DNA of 64,000 bases from Pseudomonadota bacterium (GTDB taxonomy: Bacteria; Pseudomonadota; Gammaproteobacteria; Burkholderiales; JABEVD01): positions 1 to 64,000 of the forward strand of contig JAJZRS010000002.1 in the NCBI GenBank assembly GCA_021802545.1, in the 5' to 3' direction. The position numbers were made by a program, and so were the translations under genes. Numbering within the stretch: position 1 is the stretch's first letter; each line of letters begins with the position of its first letter. A model generated the notes under the pieces. The model saw nothing but the letters and a program-made list of their open reading frames with translations, was not told the DNA's origin and did no database searches. Below are positions 1-9,542 of this stretch, piece by piece.

Positions 1-250
1 CCGCGATGAAGCAGGCTGCCGCCCCGTCAAGGGACTCGGGAAGGGATGTCGTGAATTTCAACCTCCCTTCCCTGTAATTGTTCACGACGATTTCCTCGAG
101 ACCGGGCTCGTAGATCGGCAATATCCCATTCTTCAAATTCTCGATCTTGACCGCGTCGATGTCCACGCAGGTCACCACGTTTCCCATCTCGGCAAAGCAC
201 GCCCCAGTCACCAGGCCTACATAGCCTGTTCCCACTACCGATAGTTTCAT
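1..250 (-). CDS. ugd: UDP-glucose 6-dehydrogenase, N-terminal part (runs off the left edge)
   Basis: Oxidises UDP-glucose to UDP-glucuronate in the cytoplasm, a precursor for acidic polysaccharides. About 83 residues are present, beginning [20 protein letters not shown], which is the Rossmann GxGYVGL signature of the UDP-glucose/GDP-mannose dehydrogenase family, followed by a conserved CVDID stretch and YEPGLEE. The ATG at 250 overlaps the TGA of the preceding glycosyltransferase gene (ATGA), so it is the last visible gene of the surface-polysaccharide operon. The catalytic Cys lies outside the window, so GDP-mannose dehydrogenase cannot be fully excluded, although the N-terminus fits UDP-glucose dehydrogenase better. 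Confidence 0.85.
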   Translation of the reverse strand, partial: MKLSVVGTGYVGLVTGACFAEMGNVVTCVDIDAVKIENLKNGILPIYEPGLEEIVVNNYREGRLKFTTSLPESLDGAAACFIA

Positions 251-1389
251 TTATCTTCCATCCGACTTTTACGATTATCTTTTGCAAAATTTTCCACCAG
301 GGTGGTAAATTGCTCGCGAAATGACTGGACCGAGAATCTTTGCGCATTTTCGCGGCATGCCGCCGGATCGAATCTATCAGCGCCATTTTCAAACGTCTTT
401 ATGGCTTGAATCAGCGATCCAACGTCTTGTTTATCAAAAAACACGCCCGTCGGCTTCTCGGAATCCATCCCCCGAATCGTTTCAAGCGCGCCTCCCTTGC
501 CGTACGCGATCACAGGCGTACCGCAAGCCTGCGCTTCCAGCGGCGCAATGCCAAAGTCCTCCTCGGCGGCAAAAACAAAGGCCTTGGCCCTTTGCATGTG
601 ATCCTTCAATACCGCGTGGCTCTGGTACCCGAGCAGGGTCACGTTGGATTTCGCTTTGAGCTTGATTTTTTCAAAGTCAGGTCCATCCCCGATCACCACA
701 AGCTTCTTCTCGGGCATGCCTGAAAAAGCCTCGACAATCAAATCGATTTTTTTGTATGGGACCATCCTGGAAGCGGTCAGGTAAAAATCCTCTTTGGATT
801 CATGCAGTTCAAATGCATCAATATCCACTGGAGGGTAAATCACCTCGGCTTCCCGCCGGTAAATCTTCCAGATTCTGCGCTTGATGAAATGGGAAATGGC
901 AATAAACTTATCTACGCCGTTCGAAGTTCTCACATCCCATATGCGCATCTTGTGCAGAATCCACCTCACCACCCATGCCTTGACGCCTTTACGCAACCCG
1001 GCTTCTTCCAAATATTGGTGCTGCAAATCCCAGGCATAACGAATGGGCGAATAACACATGCATAAATGCAGCTGGTCGGGCCCCGTTATCACGCCCTTTG
1101 CCACAGCATGGCTGCTGGATATTACCAAATCGTAACCCGAAACATCGAATTGTTCCACAGCCAGCGGCATCAAAGGAAGATAATTCCGGTATTGAGACTT
1201 GGCAAAAGGCAGACCTTGGATAAAGCTCGTTCTGACCACCCTACCCTTGAGGAATCCTCTGCTGTTTTCTGGCAAAAATTCCGCCAAACAGTACAAATCC
1301 GCCTCCGGAATACAAGACATCATCTGTTCGAGCACACGTTCAGCGCCCGAATAAACAGTGATCCAATCATGAACAATGGCAACCTTCAT
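247..1389 (-). CDS. Glycosyltransferase family 4 (GT-B fold)
   Basis: A retaining GT-B glycosyltransferase that probably adds one sugar to the lipid-linked repeat unit on the inner face of the cytoplasmic membrane. 380 residues. The N-terminal acceptor domain begins [20 protein letters not shown]. The C-terminal donor domain has the GT4 E-x7-E pair (about E277 and E285) in [19 protein letters not shown]. The ATG at 1389 is preferred over an in-frame TTG at 1410 because AAGGGG lies about 10 nt upstream and the family starts at this methionine. The donor and linkage cannot be told from sequence. It overlaps ugd by 4 nt. Confidence 0.85.
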   Translation of the reverse strand: MKVAIVHDWITVYSGAERVLEQMMSCIPEADLYCLAEFLPENSRGFLKGRVVRTSFIQGLPFAKSQYRNYLPLMPLAVEQFDVSGYDLVISSSHAVAKGVITGPDQLHLCMCYSPIRYAWDLQHQYLEEAGLRKGVKAWVVRWILHKMRIWDVRTSNGVDKFIAISHFIKRRIWKIYRREAEVIYPPVDIDAFELHESKEDFYLTASRMVPYKKIDLIVEAFSGMPEKKLVVIGDGPDFEKIKLKAKSNVTLLGYQSHAVLKDHMQRAKAFVFAAEEDFGIAPLEAQACGTPVIAYGKGGALETIRGMDSEKPTGVFFDKQDVGSLIQAIKTFENGADRFDPAACRENAQRFSVQSFREQFTTLVENFAKDNRKSRMEDK

Positions 1390-1446
1390 GCCAAACAACC
1401 CCTTTATCAACTAAATTTATGATGCACCTTGCTTTCTCGAAGCCGA

Positions 1447-2673
1447 CTAAGCAACCCTAGCCGAAAGAATCGATTGGTAGCAAGCGAGCAATTCGTCCAC
1501 ATGGTTATCGAGTGTGGGGGGATCGGCCCAAAATCTGTGGTAGGCAGCCCTCCCCATTCTACCAGCGAACTCTGCATCTTCATTCAGAAACCTTATTTTT
1601 TCTGCAAGATCATCGCTATCCCCAGCGCGAAACAGCAATCCTGTTTCGCCATCAACAATGCTGTCGCGAGCCACGCACGAATCGGAAACCACGACGGGTA
1701 TTCCATGCGCTGCCGCCTCTTGAACAACCAGCCCTTGCGTCTCGTACCATAACGATGGGAAGACAAGGGCACGGCATGATCTGATTTCTTGCTGCACCTC
1801 ATCCTTGCCCAACCATCCCAGCATGACGGAATTAGGATTGGCTTCTAGAATCTGCACCTGTCCTTCTCCCTTGCCCGCAAATCTTGCTGAGGCTCCCGCT
1901 TTTCCGGCGGCCTGTGCGAACAACGCAGCCCCTTTCTCAGGGCTAAATCTTCCCACAAACAGGAACCCTTCATTCGATGCAGGGGTTGCCATTTGGGCGC
2001 GCGGCACATCAATCGGATTCCGAACAAAATGCACCTGAGACATTTTGCCGAGATTCGGGCGCATTATCTTTGCGCTTGCTTCCGATACGGCAATGTAATG
2101 ACGGATACTTTCCGGAAGGCCAGCGATCTCATTCTGCGCGAACTGACGCACGACCCTCCACAATTTGTGGGAATAGCTTCTCGCATCGCAATGGCTGGTC
2201 AAGCAGAGAAATGAGAGCGGTTTCAAATGGCATATTTCATTTTTTTGGAAGTCGAAAAGCGCTCCGTTTGGACAAACCGTAAAATAATCATGCAGGGTGC
2301 AAACAACCTCGAACCCCATTTTGACGCTTTCGTGAATAACGCTTGAGGAAAAGGATTTCGACCATGAATGCACATGCACGATGCTGTCAGCATTATCGCA
2401 TTGTTCCAGAACAGTCCTCAGCTTGCGGGCGCAATCCCAATCCCAAATTCCTCGAACCGCAGCCGATATCCGGGAAGGATTATCCAACAGGTCGTGCAAT
2501 CCGAAATTGATCGTTTCAACCTTGCTGCGGTCAATAGCCTCATCCACAGGCCCCACTGCGGAGACGAATATTATTTTATGCCCACTGTCGGCCAAGGCAT
2601 TCAAGCCGCGGATCGCAACCTGAGCGGCCCCGCCATTGACATGCCCATAGTCCGACAAAACAATCACAACCAT
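1447..2673 (-). CDS. Glycosyltransferase family 4 (GT-B fold)
   Basis: Second GT4-type enzyme, about 408 residues from the ATG at 2673. An in-frame TTG at 2682 with a GATAGG just upstream is a possible alternative start, and would overlap the preceding gene by 8 nt. The N-terminus (VVIVLSDYGHVNGGAAQVAI) is the typical nucleotide-free glycosyltransferase 4 domain with a Gly-rich loop. The C-terminal donor domain carries FVGRFSPEKG and GLVVQEAAAHGIPVVVSD. It follows the polymerase-like gene directly and probably acts in repeat-unit assembly. Donor and acceptor are unknown. Confidence 0.83.
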   Translation of the reverse strand: MVVIVLSDYGHVNGGAAQVAIRGLNALADSGHKIIFVSAVGPVDEAIDRSKVETINFGLHDLLDNPSRISAAVRGIWDWDCARKLRTVLEQCDNADSIVHVHSWSKSFSSSVIHESVKMGFEVVCTLHDYFTVCPNGALFDFQKNEICHLKPLSFLCLTSHCDARSYSHKLWRVVRQFAQNEIAGLPESIRHYIAVSEASAKIMRPNLGKMSQVHFVRNPIDVPRAQMATPASNEGFLFVGRFSPEKGAALFAQAAGKAGASARFAGKGEGQVQILEANPNSVMLGWLGKDEVQQEIRSCRALVFPSLWYETQGLVVQEAAAHGIPVVVSDSCVARDSIVDGETGLLFRAGDSDDLAEKIRFLNEDAEFAGRMGRAAYHRFWADPPTLDNHVDELLACYQSILSARVA

Positions 2674-2674
2674 C

Positions 2675-3892
2675 TTAGGCAACCAACCTATCGGCCAAAG
2701 CCCGCTTGCGAAGCATCAGCCACACCACTGAAGACAAAAACATGAAGCTAACAGCTGAATAATAACTTTCCCCGCGGACAAAGAAATCGAGGATGAACAT
2801 CAGGAAACAGGATGTCATGAAAACGTCTTTGCTCTCCTCCAGGTTGCAGCTCATGGCCGTGGCATGAAGCCGCCTGAAATGCTTCCAGAAGTGGGCCAGA
2901 TAGGCCAACAAAACGGCAATCCCGATCAGGCCCAATTCTCCCGTCAACTTGAATGCCACTGCAGAGCCATCGTAAAGGTTCATGTCGGCGAGGTTGATTT
3001 CCGCCAGCCTCTCCATAAACACGCCTCTTTCGCCGATTATTCCAAATTGCTGGAAACCCACCCCCGTTCCATAAGTGTCCTTGAGATCAAGATACGCCCT
3101 TTCCATTCCGGAGAGATAACCCAATGCCGAATGGGCCTTCGTCTCTGGAGAAAGATCGATACGGGAAGTGAAATGCTTTGCGTTGCCAACCCCGAAAACG
3201 ATCATGACCAGCACCAAGGGTATGATCATGACGATGCGTCTCCAGGGTATCACCAGAAACATCACCAATACGGTTCCGGCAACCAGCGTCAGATTGGTGA
3301 CGATCGTCCCTATCAGAAATCCCACCAGAACCCACACGTACCGCATCCACTTGCCTGAAAAGTAGGCCATATACAGGAGAAATGGCGCAAATCCCAGGCC
3401 AAAATGGGAGGGTTCTGTGTAAAAAAACACGGGACGTCTCGTCAGATTTCCAAATGGCGAAAAATGGAAGAAATACGCGGAAGTCGAAATCAACAGTACG
3501 TAAAAGACGAATTTAATCGCATAGTGCGCACGGCGATTCGAAATGCCGCGAAACCAAAGATCAAATGCAAGCGCGCCCAGCATGAAGAACACCAGGAGCA
3601 AATAGGAAGATGCAAAGCGATTGAAGTCGAAAGTCGAATGCATCATGAAACTGTAGGTTCCGTTCACCAGAACCACTGTCAGCAATGCAAGAATGAACAG
3701 CATCGCCTTTGCATTTCCGCTCTTGCGCGAAGATCCAAGCGCGAAATGGATGGTGATCAACAGAATGCAGATCAGCGAAATGGCGAACCCCCCCACGGAA
3801 TTGGTGCCGAACATGAATGCCGTCACCTGGGGTAGGGTCACGATGGCGAGGAGCGTCAATCCTATCATCGTTGAGGGAAATGATATCCTCAT
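2675..3892 (-). CDS. Polytopic membrane protein, O-antigen polymerase/ligase-like (Wzy-like)
   Basis: 405 residues with roughly ten hydrophobic segments spread over the length and a polar loop at about residues 240-320 holding GVGFQQFG, a pattern common in Wzy/WaaL-type proteins. These act on undecaprenyl-linked oligosaccharides at the periplasmic face, either polymerising repeat units or transferring them. The ATG at 3892 has AGGAG 10 nt upstream, inside the end of the acyltransferase gene. Its position among glycosyltransferases supports a polymerase. Family assignment rests on topology and context, since these proteins diverge quickly. Confidence 0.65.
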   Translation of the reverse strand: MRISFPSTMIGLTLLAIVTLPQVTAFMFGTNSVGGFAISLICILLITIHFALGSSRKSGNAKAMLFILALLTVVLVNGTYSFMMHSTFDFNRFASSYLLLVFFMLGALAFDLWFRGISNRRAHYAIKFVFYVLLISTSAYFFHFSPFGNLTRRPVFFYTEPSHFGLGFAPFLLYMAYFSGKWMRYVWVLVGFLIGTIVTNLTLVAGTVLVMFLVIPWRRIVMIIPLVLVMIVFGVGNAKHFTSRIDLSPETKAHSALGYLSGMERAYLDLKDTYGTGVGFQQFGIIGERGVFMERLAEINLADMNLYDGSAVAFKLTGELGLIGIAVLLAYLAHFWKHFRRLHATAMSCNLEESKDVFMTSCFLMFILDFFVRGESYYSAVSFMFLSSVVWLMLRKRALADRLVA

Positions 3893-3896
3893 GATT

Positions 3897-4430
3897 TCAG
3901 AGCTCCTTTAATGTCAGCTGGCTATTCGAAGCGCAATAAGCCAGCGTATTGTCCGGCACCGAGCGCCTGACCATGCTTTGCGCACCGATCACGGCGCCAT
4001 CACCAATACTGACCCCCTTCATGACCATCACATGGGCACCCAACCACACATTTTTCCCGATGACAACGGGGCTTGATATTTTCCCTTCCTCGAAGCTCGC
4101 CCCGCTGGACGATATCGCATAATCGTGGTCCAGAATCGAGCAATAATGCGCCACTCGTGCCCCGGTGCCGATCTTGATGCTATCAGCGCAATACACGAAT
4201 GTACCCGGATTCAAAGCGCTATGGTCGCCCAGTTCAAGCGTTGCATCCGGCAGCACGGAAAGGACGCAGCCGTACATCACCTTGACTCCGCGGCCAACCC
4301 GCAGCGTTGCGCCCGGGTAAAGATACAACTTCGCACTCAATGAGATACGGGAGCCATTCAGCGATGCGCGCACTCTGGCAACTGCCGCCCTGAACACCAT
4401 GCGGATTTTTTTGATGACAAGCTTATGCAT
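3897..4430 (-). CDS. Left-handed beta-helix acyltransferase (hexapeptide repeat)
   Basis: 177 residues with hexapeptide-repeat texture from about residue 38 onward (YPGATLRVGRGVKV, VIGKNVWLGAHVMVMKGVSIGDGAVIGAQSMV), as in WcaF/WbbJ/maa-type O-acetyltransferases. A loop histidine in ILDHDY at about residue 110 is at the usual catalytic position. It probably O-acetylates a sugar of the repeat unit using acetyl-CoA. The basic, Ala-rich N-terminus (residues 1-25) may be a membrane-associating helix. It overlaps the upstream GT2 gene by 8 nt. Confidence 0.85.
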   Translation of the reverse strand: MHKLVIKKIRMVFRAAVARVRASLNGSRISLSAKLYLYPGATLRVGRGVKVMYGCVLSVLPDATLELGDHSALNPGTFVYCADSIKIGTGARVAHYCSILDHDYAISSSGASFEEGKISSPVVIGKNVWLGAHVMVMKGVSIGDGAVIGAQSMVRRSVPDNTLAYCASNSQLTLKEL

Positions 4431-5226
4431 GCCCGTTTTTAAGCAACATACCGATCTTCGTCAACATGACGCGCCAGTTGATCAACTTGAAATGTACGTC
4501 AGCAAGCCTGCGCAAGAAAATATTGCCTCCCCCTTTCGAATCAATCCGATATTTTGCTCGCATGCCGGCAATCTCCTCATTGCTCAATTGCATCTGTCTC
4601 CAGGTCATGGAATTCGGATGCAACCTGAACGCGGCCAGCACTTCCGGAACATGCCTGAGCGTTCCAACCTGACCGGCACGGATGAAAAACTCGAAATCCG
4701 ATGCCATGCGCAGCGATTCATCGAACAGGCCAACCTTATCCATCAGGCTCTTGCGCCAGAATGCCGCGGGCTGCCCTATCATCGAATAATTCGAATTGAT
4801 GAACAACTTCAAATTGAAACTGGGGTATTTCTGGACATAAAGCGTCTTTCCAACTTCATCGATGAAATTCAGGTTCCCGTAAACCAGATCCACGCAGCGA
4901 TCGTTCTCAAAAAGCCGCACTATTTTGGAGATCGTGTCCGGGTAGTACAAATCGTCGCTGTTGATATATGCCACGATATCCCCTTTGGCCATGGACATGC
5001 CCTTATTGATGGCATCGTACATTCCCTTGTCCGGCTCGCTGACCCAGTGCGATATATGTTTCTCGTATTTCCGGATGATGCCCAGCGTGTTATCCACCGA
5101 ACCGCCATCGACAATAATGTACTCGATGTTCTTGTAAGTCTGCCCAATCACGCCGAGAATGGTGGCTTCTATGTATTTCTCGCTATTCCAGCTCGGGGTG
5201 ACAATGGTTACAAGTGGATCGTCCAT
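4423..5226 (-). CDS. Glycosyltransferase family 2 (GT-A fold)
   Basis: 267 residues. The N-terminal GT2 core starts PLVTIVTPSWNSEKYIEATI. IIVDGGSVDNT supplies the nucleotide-binding Asp, and YINSDDLYYPD at about residue 90 is the DXD-type metal-binding site. HWVSEPDKGMYDAINKG is typical of the WcaA/WfgS-like subgroup of colanic-acid and O-antigen loci. It probably adds one sugar with inversion at the cytoplasmic membrane surface. The ATG at 5226 is the only sensible start. Confidence 0.88.
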   Translation of the reverse strand: MDDPLVTIVTPSWNSEKYIEATILGVIGQTYKNIEYIIVDGGSVDNTLGIIRKYEKHISHWVSEPDKGMYDAINKGMSMAKGDIVAYINSDDLYYPDTISKIVRLFENDRCVDLVYGNLNFIDEVGKTLYVQKYPSFNLKLFINSNYSMIGQPAAFWRKSLMDKVGLFDESLRMASDFEFFIRAGQVGTLRHVPEVLAAFRLHPNSMTWRQMQLSNEEIAGMRAKYRIDSKGGGNIFLRRLADVHFKLINWRVMLTKIGMLLKNGHA

Positions 5227-5245
5227 ATTCTGTGTTGCCTACGAT

Positions 5246-6364
5246 TTAGTCAGAAAGTTGCAATTTCGAATCAATTGTCCGCAGGTTTCGTTTTTCAAGC
5301 AGGCCACCCCATGCGCGATTAACCTGCCTTATTTGAGACGGGGAAAGCTCCCTTTCGTTTCGCACATGCCCTGACACCCTCTCCAGGTAAGATTCCATAG
5401 CTGCTGCCCCGACAGCGCTCAATTCGTCCAGCCCCAGATTGGAATAGACGCGGCGCAACGTACCGAACGGATTCTCTGCAAGTTCCTCATACTGTATCGA
5501 ATAAAACCTGCCCTCTGGAATACCCGCCGTCCCGTCTTGTATGGCCTGTTCATGCAGAACAAATGCTTCCAGTATGAAATTCTCAATCTCCGCAGTCGTG
5601 AATTGCTGGTAGCTATACAGGTCCAACATGGCATTCCACATTTTCACGTTGGAAGAAAACACATCATATGGATTTCGCTCCAATAATAGAAAACGGGCCT
5701 CGGGGAACATGTCAGTCAATGCCTTCAACCGGAAGCCGTGGGTCGGCGATTTCATGAGCAATGTCCTGTTTTCCTGAACAGACAGCAAGCGGATGAAATG
5801 CCTGAAACAGTCTTTCCATGCGTACTGTTCATCGCCTGACCATGAATCAAAATCGAGCAACTCCTTCACATCCTCTGCCAACGAAGGACACACCAGCATT
5901 TCATAAGGACTGCGAGCCCCCATGGCCAGCAAGGCAAATTCGTCCTCCTGTGGCGACGACACAGAGATCAGTATATGGTCCATCGGCCGCTTCACATACG
6001 ACTTTCCATGGTTTTTTATCGCATACGATTCAGTGAGCAGAAAACTCCATGGATTCATGCAGGCACAAGTGGACGGAAATCCGAAGCTGTCATCGCAGCT
6101 CATCAGTTCATGCAGAAAAGTGGTTCCCGAGCGCCAGAATCCCAGGATAAACAAGGGCGGCTTGATTTGTGCGGTTTTTATATTTCTGGCATGCAAGGAC
6201 TCCTGCAGGACGGCCATTGCAGAATAATTCACGCCAGTCATCCAGTTCCGGACCAAAGGCAACCGCCGGAGTTCATTGCCTTGTCTTTTTGCCCGACAGG
6301 CAATCCTCATCCAAGCTTTTGATGAAAGTTTCAGCTTCCCCTGGGGATATCTCGCCCCCCTCAC
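5246..6364 (-). CDS. Sulfotransferase family protein (PF13469-like)
   Basis: 372 residues. GFWRSGTTFLH at about residues 75-85 is the 5'-phosphosulfate-binding loop of PAPS-dependent sulfotransferases, and LLLERNPYDVFSSNVKMW in the middle is the 3'-phosphate-binding segment with its Arg and Ser. It would move sulfate from PAPS to a hydroxyl of the surface polysaccharide, or possibly a lipid-linked intermediate. The start is GTG (6364-6362), overlapping the TGA of the sulfatase-fold gene as GTGA. A second, unrelated-looking sulfotransferase lies at 10565-11515, and PAPS-supply genes at 26825-29330. Substrate unknown. Confidence 0.82.
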   Translation of the reverse strand: MRGARYPQGKLKLSSKAWMRIACRAKRQGNELRRLPLVRNWMTGVNYSAMAVLQESLHARNIKTAQIKPPLFILGFWRSGTTFLHELMSCDDSFGFPSTCACMNPWSFLLTESYAIKNHGKSYVKRPMDHILISVSSPQEDEFALLAMGARSPYEMLVCPSLAEDVKELLDFDSWSGDEQYAWKDCFRHFIRLLSVQENRTLLMKSPTHGFRLKALTDMFPEARFLLLERNPYDVFSSNVKMWNAMLDLYSYQQFTTAEIENFILEAFVLHEQAIQDGTAGIPEGRFYSIQYEELAENPFGTLRRVYSNLGLDELSAVGAAAMESYLERVSGHVRNERELSPSQIRQVNRAWGGLLEKRNLRTIDSKLQLSD

Positions 6365-8316
6365 GGCTTTCTCGACAATATCTTATTATTTGCCATACTA
6401 ATTCTTTGCTGAATCATCGATTGCAAATGCAACGCCAACTCGGGTTGAACTTTCGACAAATCATGCTGCTCGTCCGGATCAAATCGAATATTATACAATT
6501 CGCCCCTCCTTGTCGAAAGGTCATAGATGTACTTGTTCGCCCCCTCCATGACAGCGACTGTTCCCTTCGCAAGCGGCAGGAATGAACTATTCAATTCGAA
6601 ATTCATGGAAAATTTTGGACTGGACGCGACTCCTTGCTTGCCTTGAAAATATTTCACAAGCGATTCGCCCTCCGACCAGCCTGGCTTCGGAATTCCGACA
6701 AGGTCCAAAACTGTTGGCAATATATCCACCTGTTCGGCATTTTCCTCGATGACCTTTCCGCTTTCCTGCCCTGGAAGCCGGATGATTAGTGGGATATGTA
6801 TCAGTCCCTGGTACAACTGCGGACCCGTATGGCCATGAAAACCGTGAGAAAACGATTCGCCATGATCCGCGGTAATAATGACGATGGCATGATCCAAGTA
6901 TCCCTTCTTACGAAGCAAATCGAGAAACTCGCCCACCTCCCGGTCAGCATAACGAACGCATTCATCATAGCGTAGCCGGTATTTGTCTATCATTCCTTGC
7001 TGTTTAGCAGAATAGAAACCTTCTATCTTGAAGTCTCTTCTGGAAACAAGCTCTTTCGCATTCAGGTATCTGAACTTTTCCGGATTGGGTGGCAGATAAG
7101 GGTCGTGGGGAGGCAGAATATGCGCCCACATGAAGACCGGACGATCCTGAGGTGCATCCACAAGCATGCGCATTGCCATACTGTAAACATCCTCGGCTGG
7201 CCACGGATAGTCATTTCCCATCCATATCTGGTCAAAACTAGATATCCCAGGGAGGAGAGAATGCAGAATTCCGTCAAAATTTGACCCCTCAAAAACCAAT
7301 TTTGCGAGTTGTCTTGCGATGACGCCTTTAACCGGAGGCGGGGCATCGTCATCATAGTCCGCATATGTGCCATGGTGAAGAGGGGCGGCCCACGGATTGG
7401 ATGAGATGGTCAGATTGTAATAACCCAGCTTGTGCAGTTCATGGGCGATGTTTTCTCTTCGATCACGCCCATGCAGTTGTCCGGCCCAAAACACTCTGTG
7501 CGACCAAGGATATTTACCGGTTTCAATCGTAGTGGTGGTCGGCGTTGTGAAATTCGAGTTTGCATAAAAATGGTTGAATACGTATGCCTGTCTTGAGAAG
7601 CGCGTCAGCTGGGGAGTTGTATCCAAGCGATATCCATAAAGGGACATGTCTTCCGCGCTCAAGGCATCGACCGAGAGCAAAAAAACGTTCGGAAGGCTGC
7701 CGCGACCTGACTCGTGGGGCAGCACCGACCTGTTCCCAAAGATATGGAGCCTGGGGCCGCGTACAATCGCAACTGTTGCCGAACAAATAACCAGCAACAC
7801 GGAAAACCAGAAGGGAATTTTCATGCGCCCGGAAATCGCGCCCCTCAAGCCCGCCACTTCGTAATAACCCACCAACAACAGAAAGGCGAAAAAGAAGAAT
7901 AAAACCGAAATCAATTTCGCATAGTTAAAGGCCTCAAACAACTCCTTTTTCGTCAGGATCCCAATCCATTGAATGCCAAACTGGGTCAATACGTTTGCAA
8001 TAAGAAAACAGAGCGGCGCAAGGGCCACGACTGCAGCAGCATGGAATGCGTGCTTCTTCAGAAAACCGAAACGGGAAATGACAAACCAGAACGCAATCGA
8101 GCCGAGCAGCCAGCTCACGGCAAGCAAAGCAAAAAAGAGGACCACTAGCGAACTGTCGACAGCGACCTCGGGCCAGGTCATATACATCAGCAAACCATCA
8201 ATTTGACCGATCAGCCCCAACGGAACATAGACCAGCAACATCAATGGCAAGAGGATACGCAATATCTCTCTTGCGAAAGCTACAGTACTGCCGTATGCGT
8301 TAACCCACTGACTCAT
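6361..8316 (-). CDS. Membrane-anchored sulfatase/alkaline-phosphatase superfamily enzyme
   Basis: 651 residues: about five transmembrane segments in residues 18-185, then a periplasmic sulfatase-fold domain. Metal ligands are visible at LLSVDA (D217), in ITADHGESFSHG and in the following HGHTG. The nucleophile region reads NFTTPTTTTIETGKYP (T257 to P270). Against the sulfatase pattern CxPxRxxxxTG, the Cys and Arg are both Thr, so formylglycine chemistry is not possible. Thr nucleophiles occur in LtaS-type phosphoglycerol and phosphoethanolamine transferases of this superfamily. It may therefore add or remove a phosphodiester or other group on the exported glycan. It overlaps the sulfotransferase gene by 4 nt. 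Confidence 0.75.
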   Translation of the reverse strand: MSQWVNAYGSTVAFAREILRILLPLMLLVYVPLGLIGQIDGLLMYMTWPEVAVDSSLVVLFFALLAVSWLLGSIAFWFVISRFGFLKKHAFHAAAVVALAPLCFLIANVLTQFGIQWIGILTKKELFEAFNYAKLISVLFFFFAFLLLVGYYEVAGLRGAISGRMKIPFWFSVLLVICSATVAIVRGPRLHIFGNRSVLPHESGRGSLPNVFLLSVDALSAEDMSLYGYRLDTTPQLTRFSRQAYVFNHFYANSNFTTPTTTTIETGKYPWSHRVFWAGQLHGRDRRENIAHELHKLGYYNLTISSNPWAAPLHHGTYADYDDDAPPPVKGVIARQLAKLVFEGSNFDGILHSLLPGISSFDQIWMGNDYPWPAEDVYSMAMRMLVDAPQDRPVFMWAHILPPHDPYLPPNPEKFRYLNAKELVSRRDFKIEGFYSAKQQGMIDKYRLRYDECVRYADREVGEFLDLLRKKGYLDHAIVIITADHGESFSHGFHGHTGPQLYQGLIHIPLIIRLPGQESGKVIEENAEQVDILPTVLDLVGIPKPGWSEGESLVKYFQGKQGVASSPKFSMNFELNSSFLPLAKGTVAVMEGANKYIYDLSTRRGELYNIRFDPDEQHDLSKVQPELALHLQSMIQQRISMANNKILSRKP

Positions 8317-8330
8317 GTGCTGGCAAATTT

Positions 8331-8534
8331 CTATTTCTTTTTAAGAAGTGTCTTGATCTTCTCAAATATGAACTTGATCTTTCGCACCAGGAAAAACCAC
8401 GCACCCGCGATCAGGGATAGCAGAATTGTCATCCATTGAAACAGTATCCCACCTGAATTCGGGTCAATATACGCATAGCAAGTCTGACACTTCAACAAAA
8501 GCAGCAATAGAATTCCGGTCCGAAGAACACGCAA
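8331..8534 (-). CDS. Small exported membrane protein with an AYIDPNSGG motif
   Basis: 67 residues: a hydrophobic signal-like helix (residues 5-20), then AYIDPNSGG just after the predicted cleavage region, a second hydrophobic helix (about 30-48) and a strongly basic tail ending KKK. Small proteins of this build with a YIDPxSG motif are familiar next to sulfatase-fold and glycosyltransferase genes, but I know of no assigned function. The start appears to be TTG at 8534, with AGGAAGG 7 nt upstream. It sits 14 nt before the sulfatase-fold gene, so a role as its partner is plausible but unproven. Confidence 0.65.
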   Translation of the reverse strand: MRVLRTGILLLLLLKCQTCYAYIDPNSGGILFQWMTILLSLIAGAWFFLVRKIKFIFEKIKTLLKKK

Positions 8535-8580
8535 GTTACATCCTTCCTAAGATTGGTTTATAGGAATGAGAACGCATTGG

Positions 8581-9522
8581 TCAATATTGTCCAGAGGCTT
8601 GCTGGGAAACATACCATTCCCAAGTACGTTCAATTCCTTCGCGAAAACCCATCAGCGGGTGCCAGCCCGACACGGAGTGCAATTTCTCGGCATCCAATAT
8701 GTTTGCCGATACATCAAAGGGGCGGTGTGGCATGAAGCTGATCCGCGGCTCGATCGCGTTCTTCTTTGCCAAAACTGCAATCTCCTCAATTACCTCGAGA
8801 TTCGATCTGCCTATCGAAGTCCCGACATTGTAGCACTCCCCCGGGCTCCCATATTCGAGTGCGGCAACTATAGCTCTCGCCAAGTCTCCCACATAAATAT
8901 AATCCCTTACCGTCCCATTTTCTCCAAATATCCTGATTTCCTTTTGCATGAGCACTGAAGCCATGGCCGTCGCCACGAATCCCTGCCCAACAAAACCAAT
9001 CTGCATTTCACCATACGGGTTCGACGGACGAACGGAGACTATTGGCAGCCCTTTGATCCTAAAATACATTTTTGCATATTTTTCCAGCGCAAGCTTGGTA
9101 ATTCCATAGGGGGAAATCGGATTTGTCGGGTGGTCTTCAGTAATGGGAAGGAACAGTGGCTCACCGTAAACAGTCCCCCCGGAGGAGACATAAATTATTT
9201 TCTTTATCGGGAAATGGGTCGCCGCATTGAACAGTGCAACAGAGCTTGGGAGATTACTCAAAATGTCGTTCAGAGGATCTTCGAAGCTGGTTTTTGGAAC
9301 GCTTGAATAGGCCAGATCTATTATCTCCCCGACGCCTTCCAAGGCGTTTTCAATAAACTCCGCATCACTTACATCCCCCTGAAGATACGCAACTCCTCCT
9401 GGAAGGTTTACCCGGTTCTTCTCTTTTCTCCCGATAACCAGGACATCCCTGCCTGTTTCAAGCAAAGCCTGGATTAAATGTGATCCAATAAACCCTGTTC
9501 CCCCAATAACGCAGCACTTCAT
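8581..9522 (-). CDS. NAD-dependent sugar epimerase/dehydratase (extended SDR, GalE-like)
   Basis: 313 residues. The N-terminus CCVIGGTGFIGSHLIQALLE is the GxxGxxG NAD(P)-binding site. The catalytic triad is visible in IIYVSSGGTVYGE and SPYGITK (Tyr and Lys of YxxxK). The C-terminal half has the VRDYIYVGDLA segment of nucleotide-sugar epimerases. It would convert a nucleotide sugar (UDP-glucose/galactose or a hexuronic acid derivative) for the neighbouring glycosyltransferases. The A/T-rich codon use differs from the housekeeping block. It cannot be named more precisely from sequence. Confidence 0.82.
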   Translation of the reverse strand: MKCCVIGGTGFIGSHLIQALLETGRDVLVIGRKEKNRVNLPGGVAYLQGDVSDAEFIENALEGVGEIIDLAYSSVPKTSFEDPLNDILSNLPSSVALFNAATHFPIKKIIYVSSGGTVYGEPLFLPITEDHPTNPISPYGITKLALEKYAKMYFRIKGLPIVSVRPSNPYGEMQIGFVGQGFVATAMASVLMQKEIRIFGENGTVRDYIYVGDLARAIVAALEYGSPGECYNVGTSIGRSNLEVIEEIAVLAKKNAIEPRISFMPHRPFDVSANILDAEKLHSVSGWHPLMGFREGIERTWEWYVSQQASGQY

Positions 9523-9542
9523 CGCATTACTGAAATACTTCT

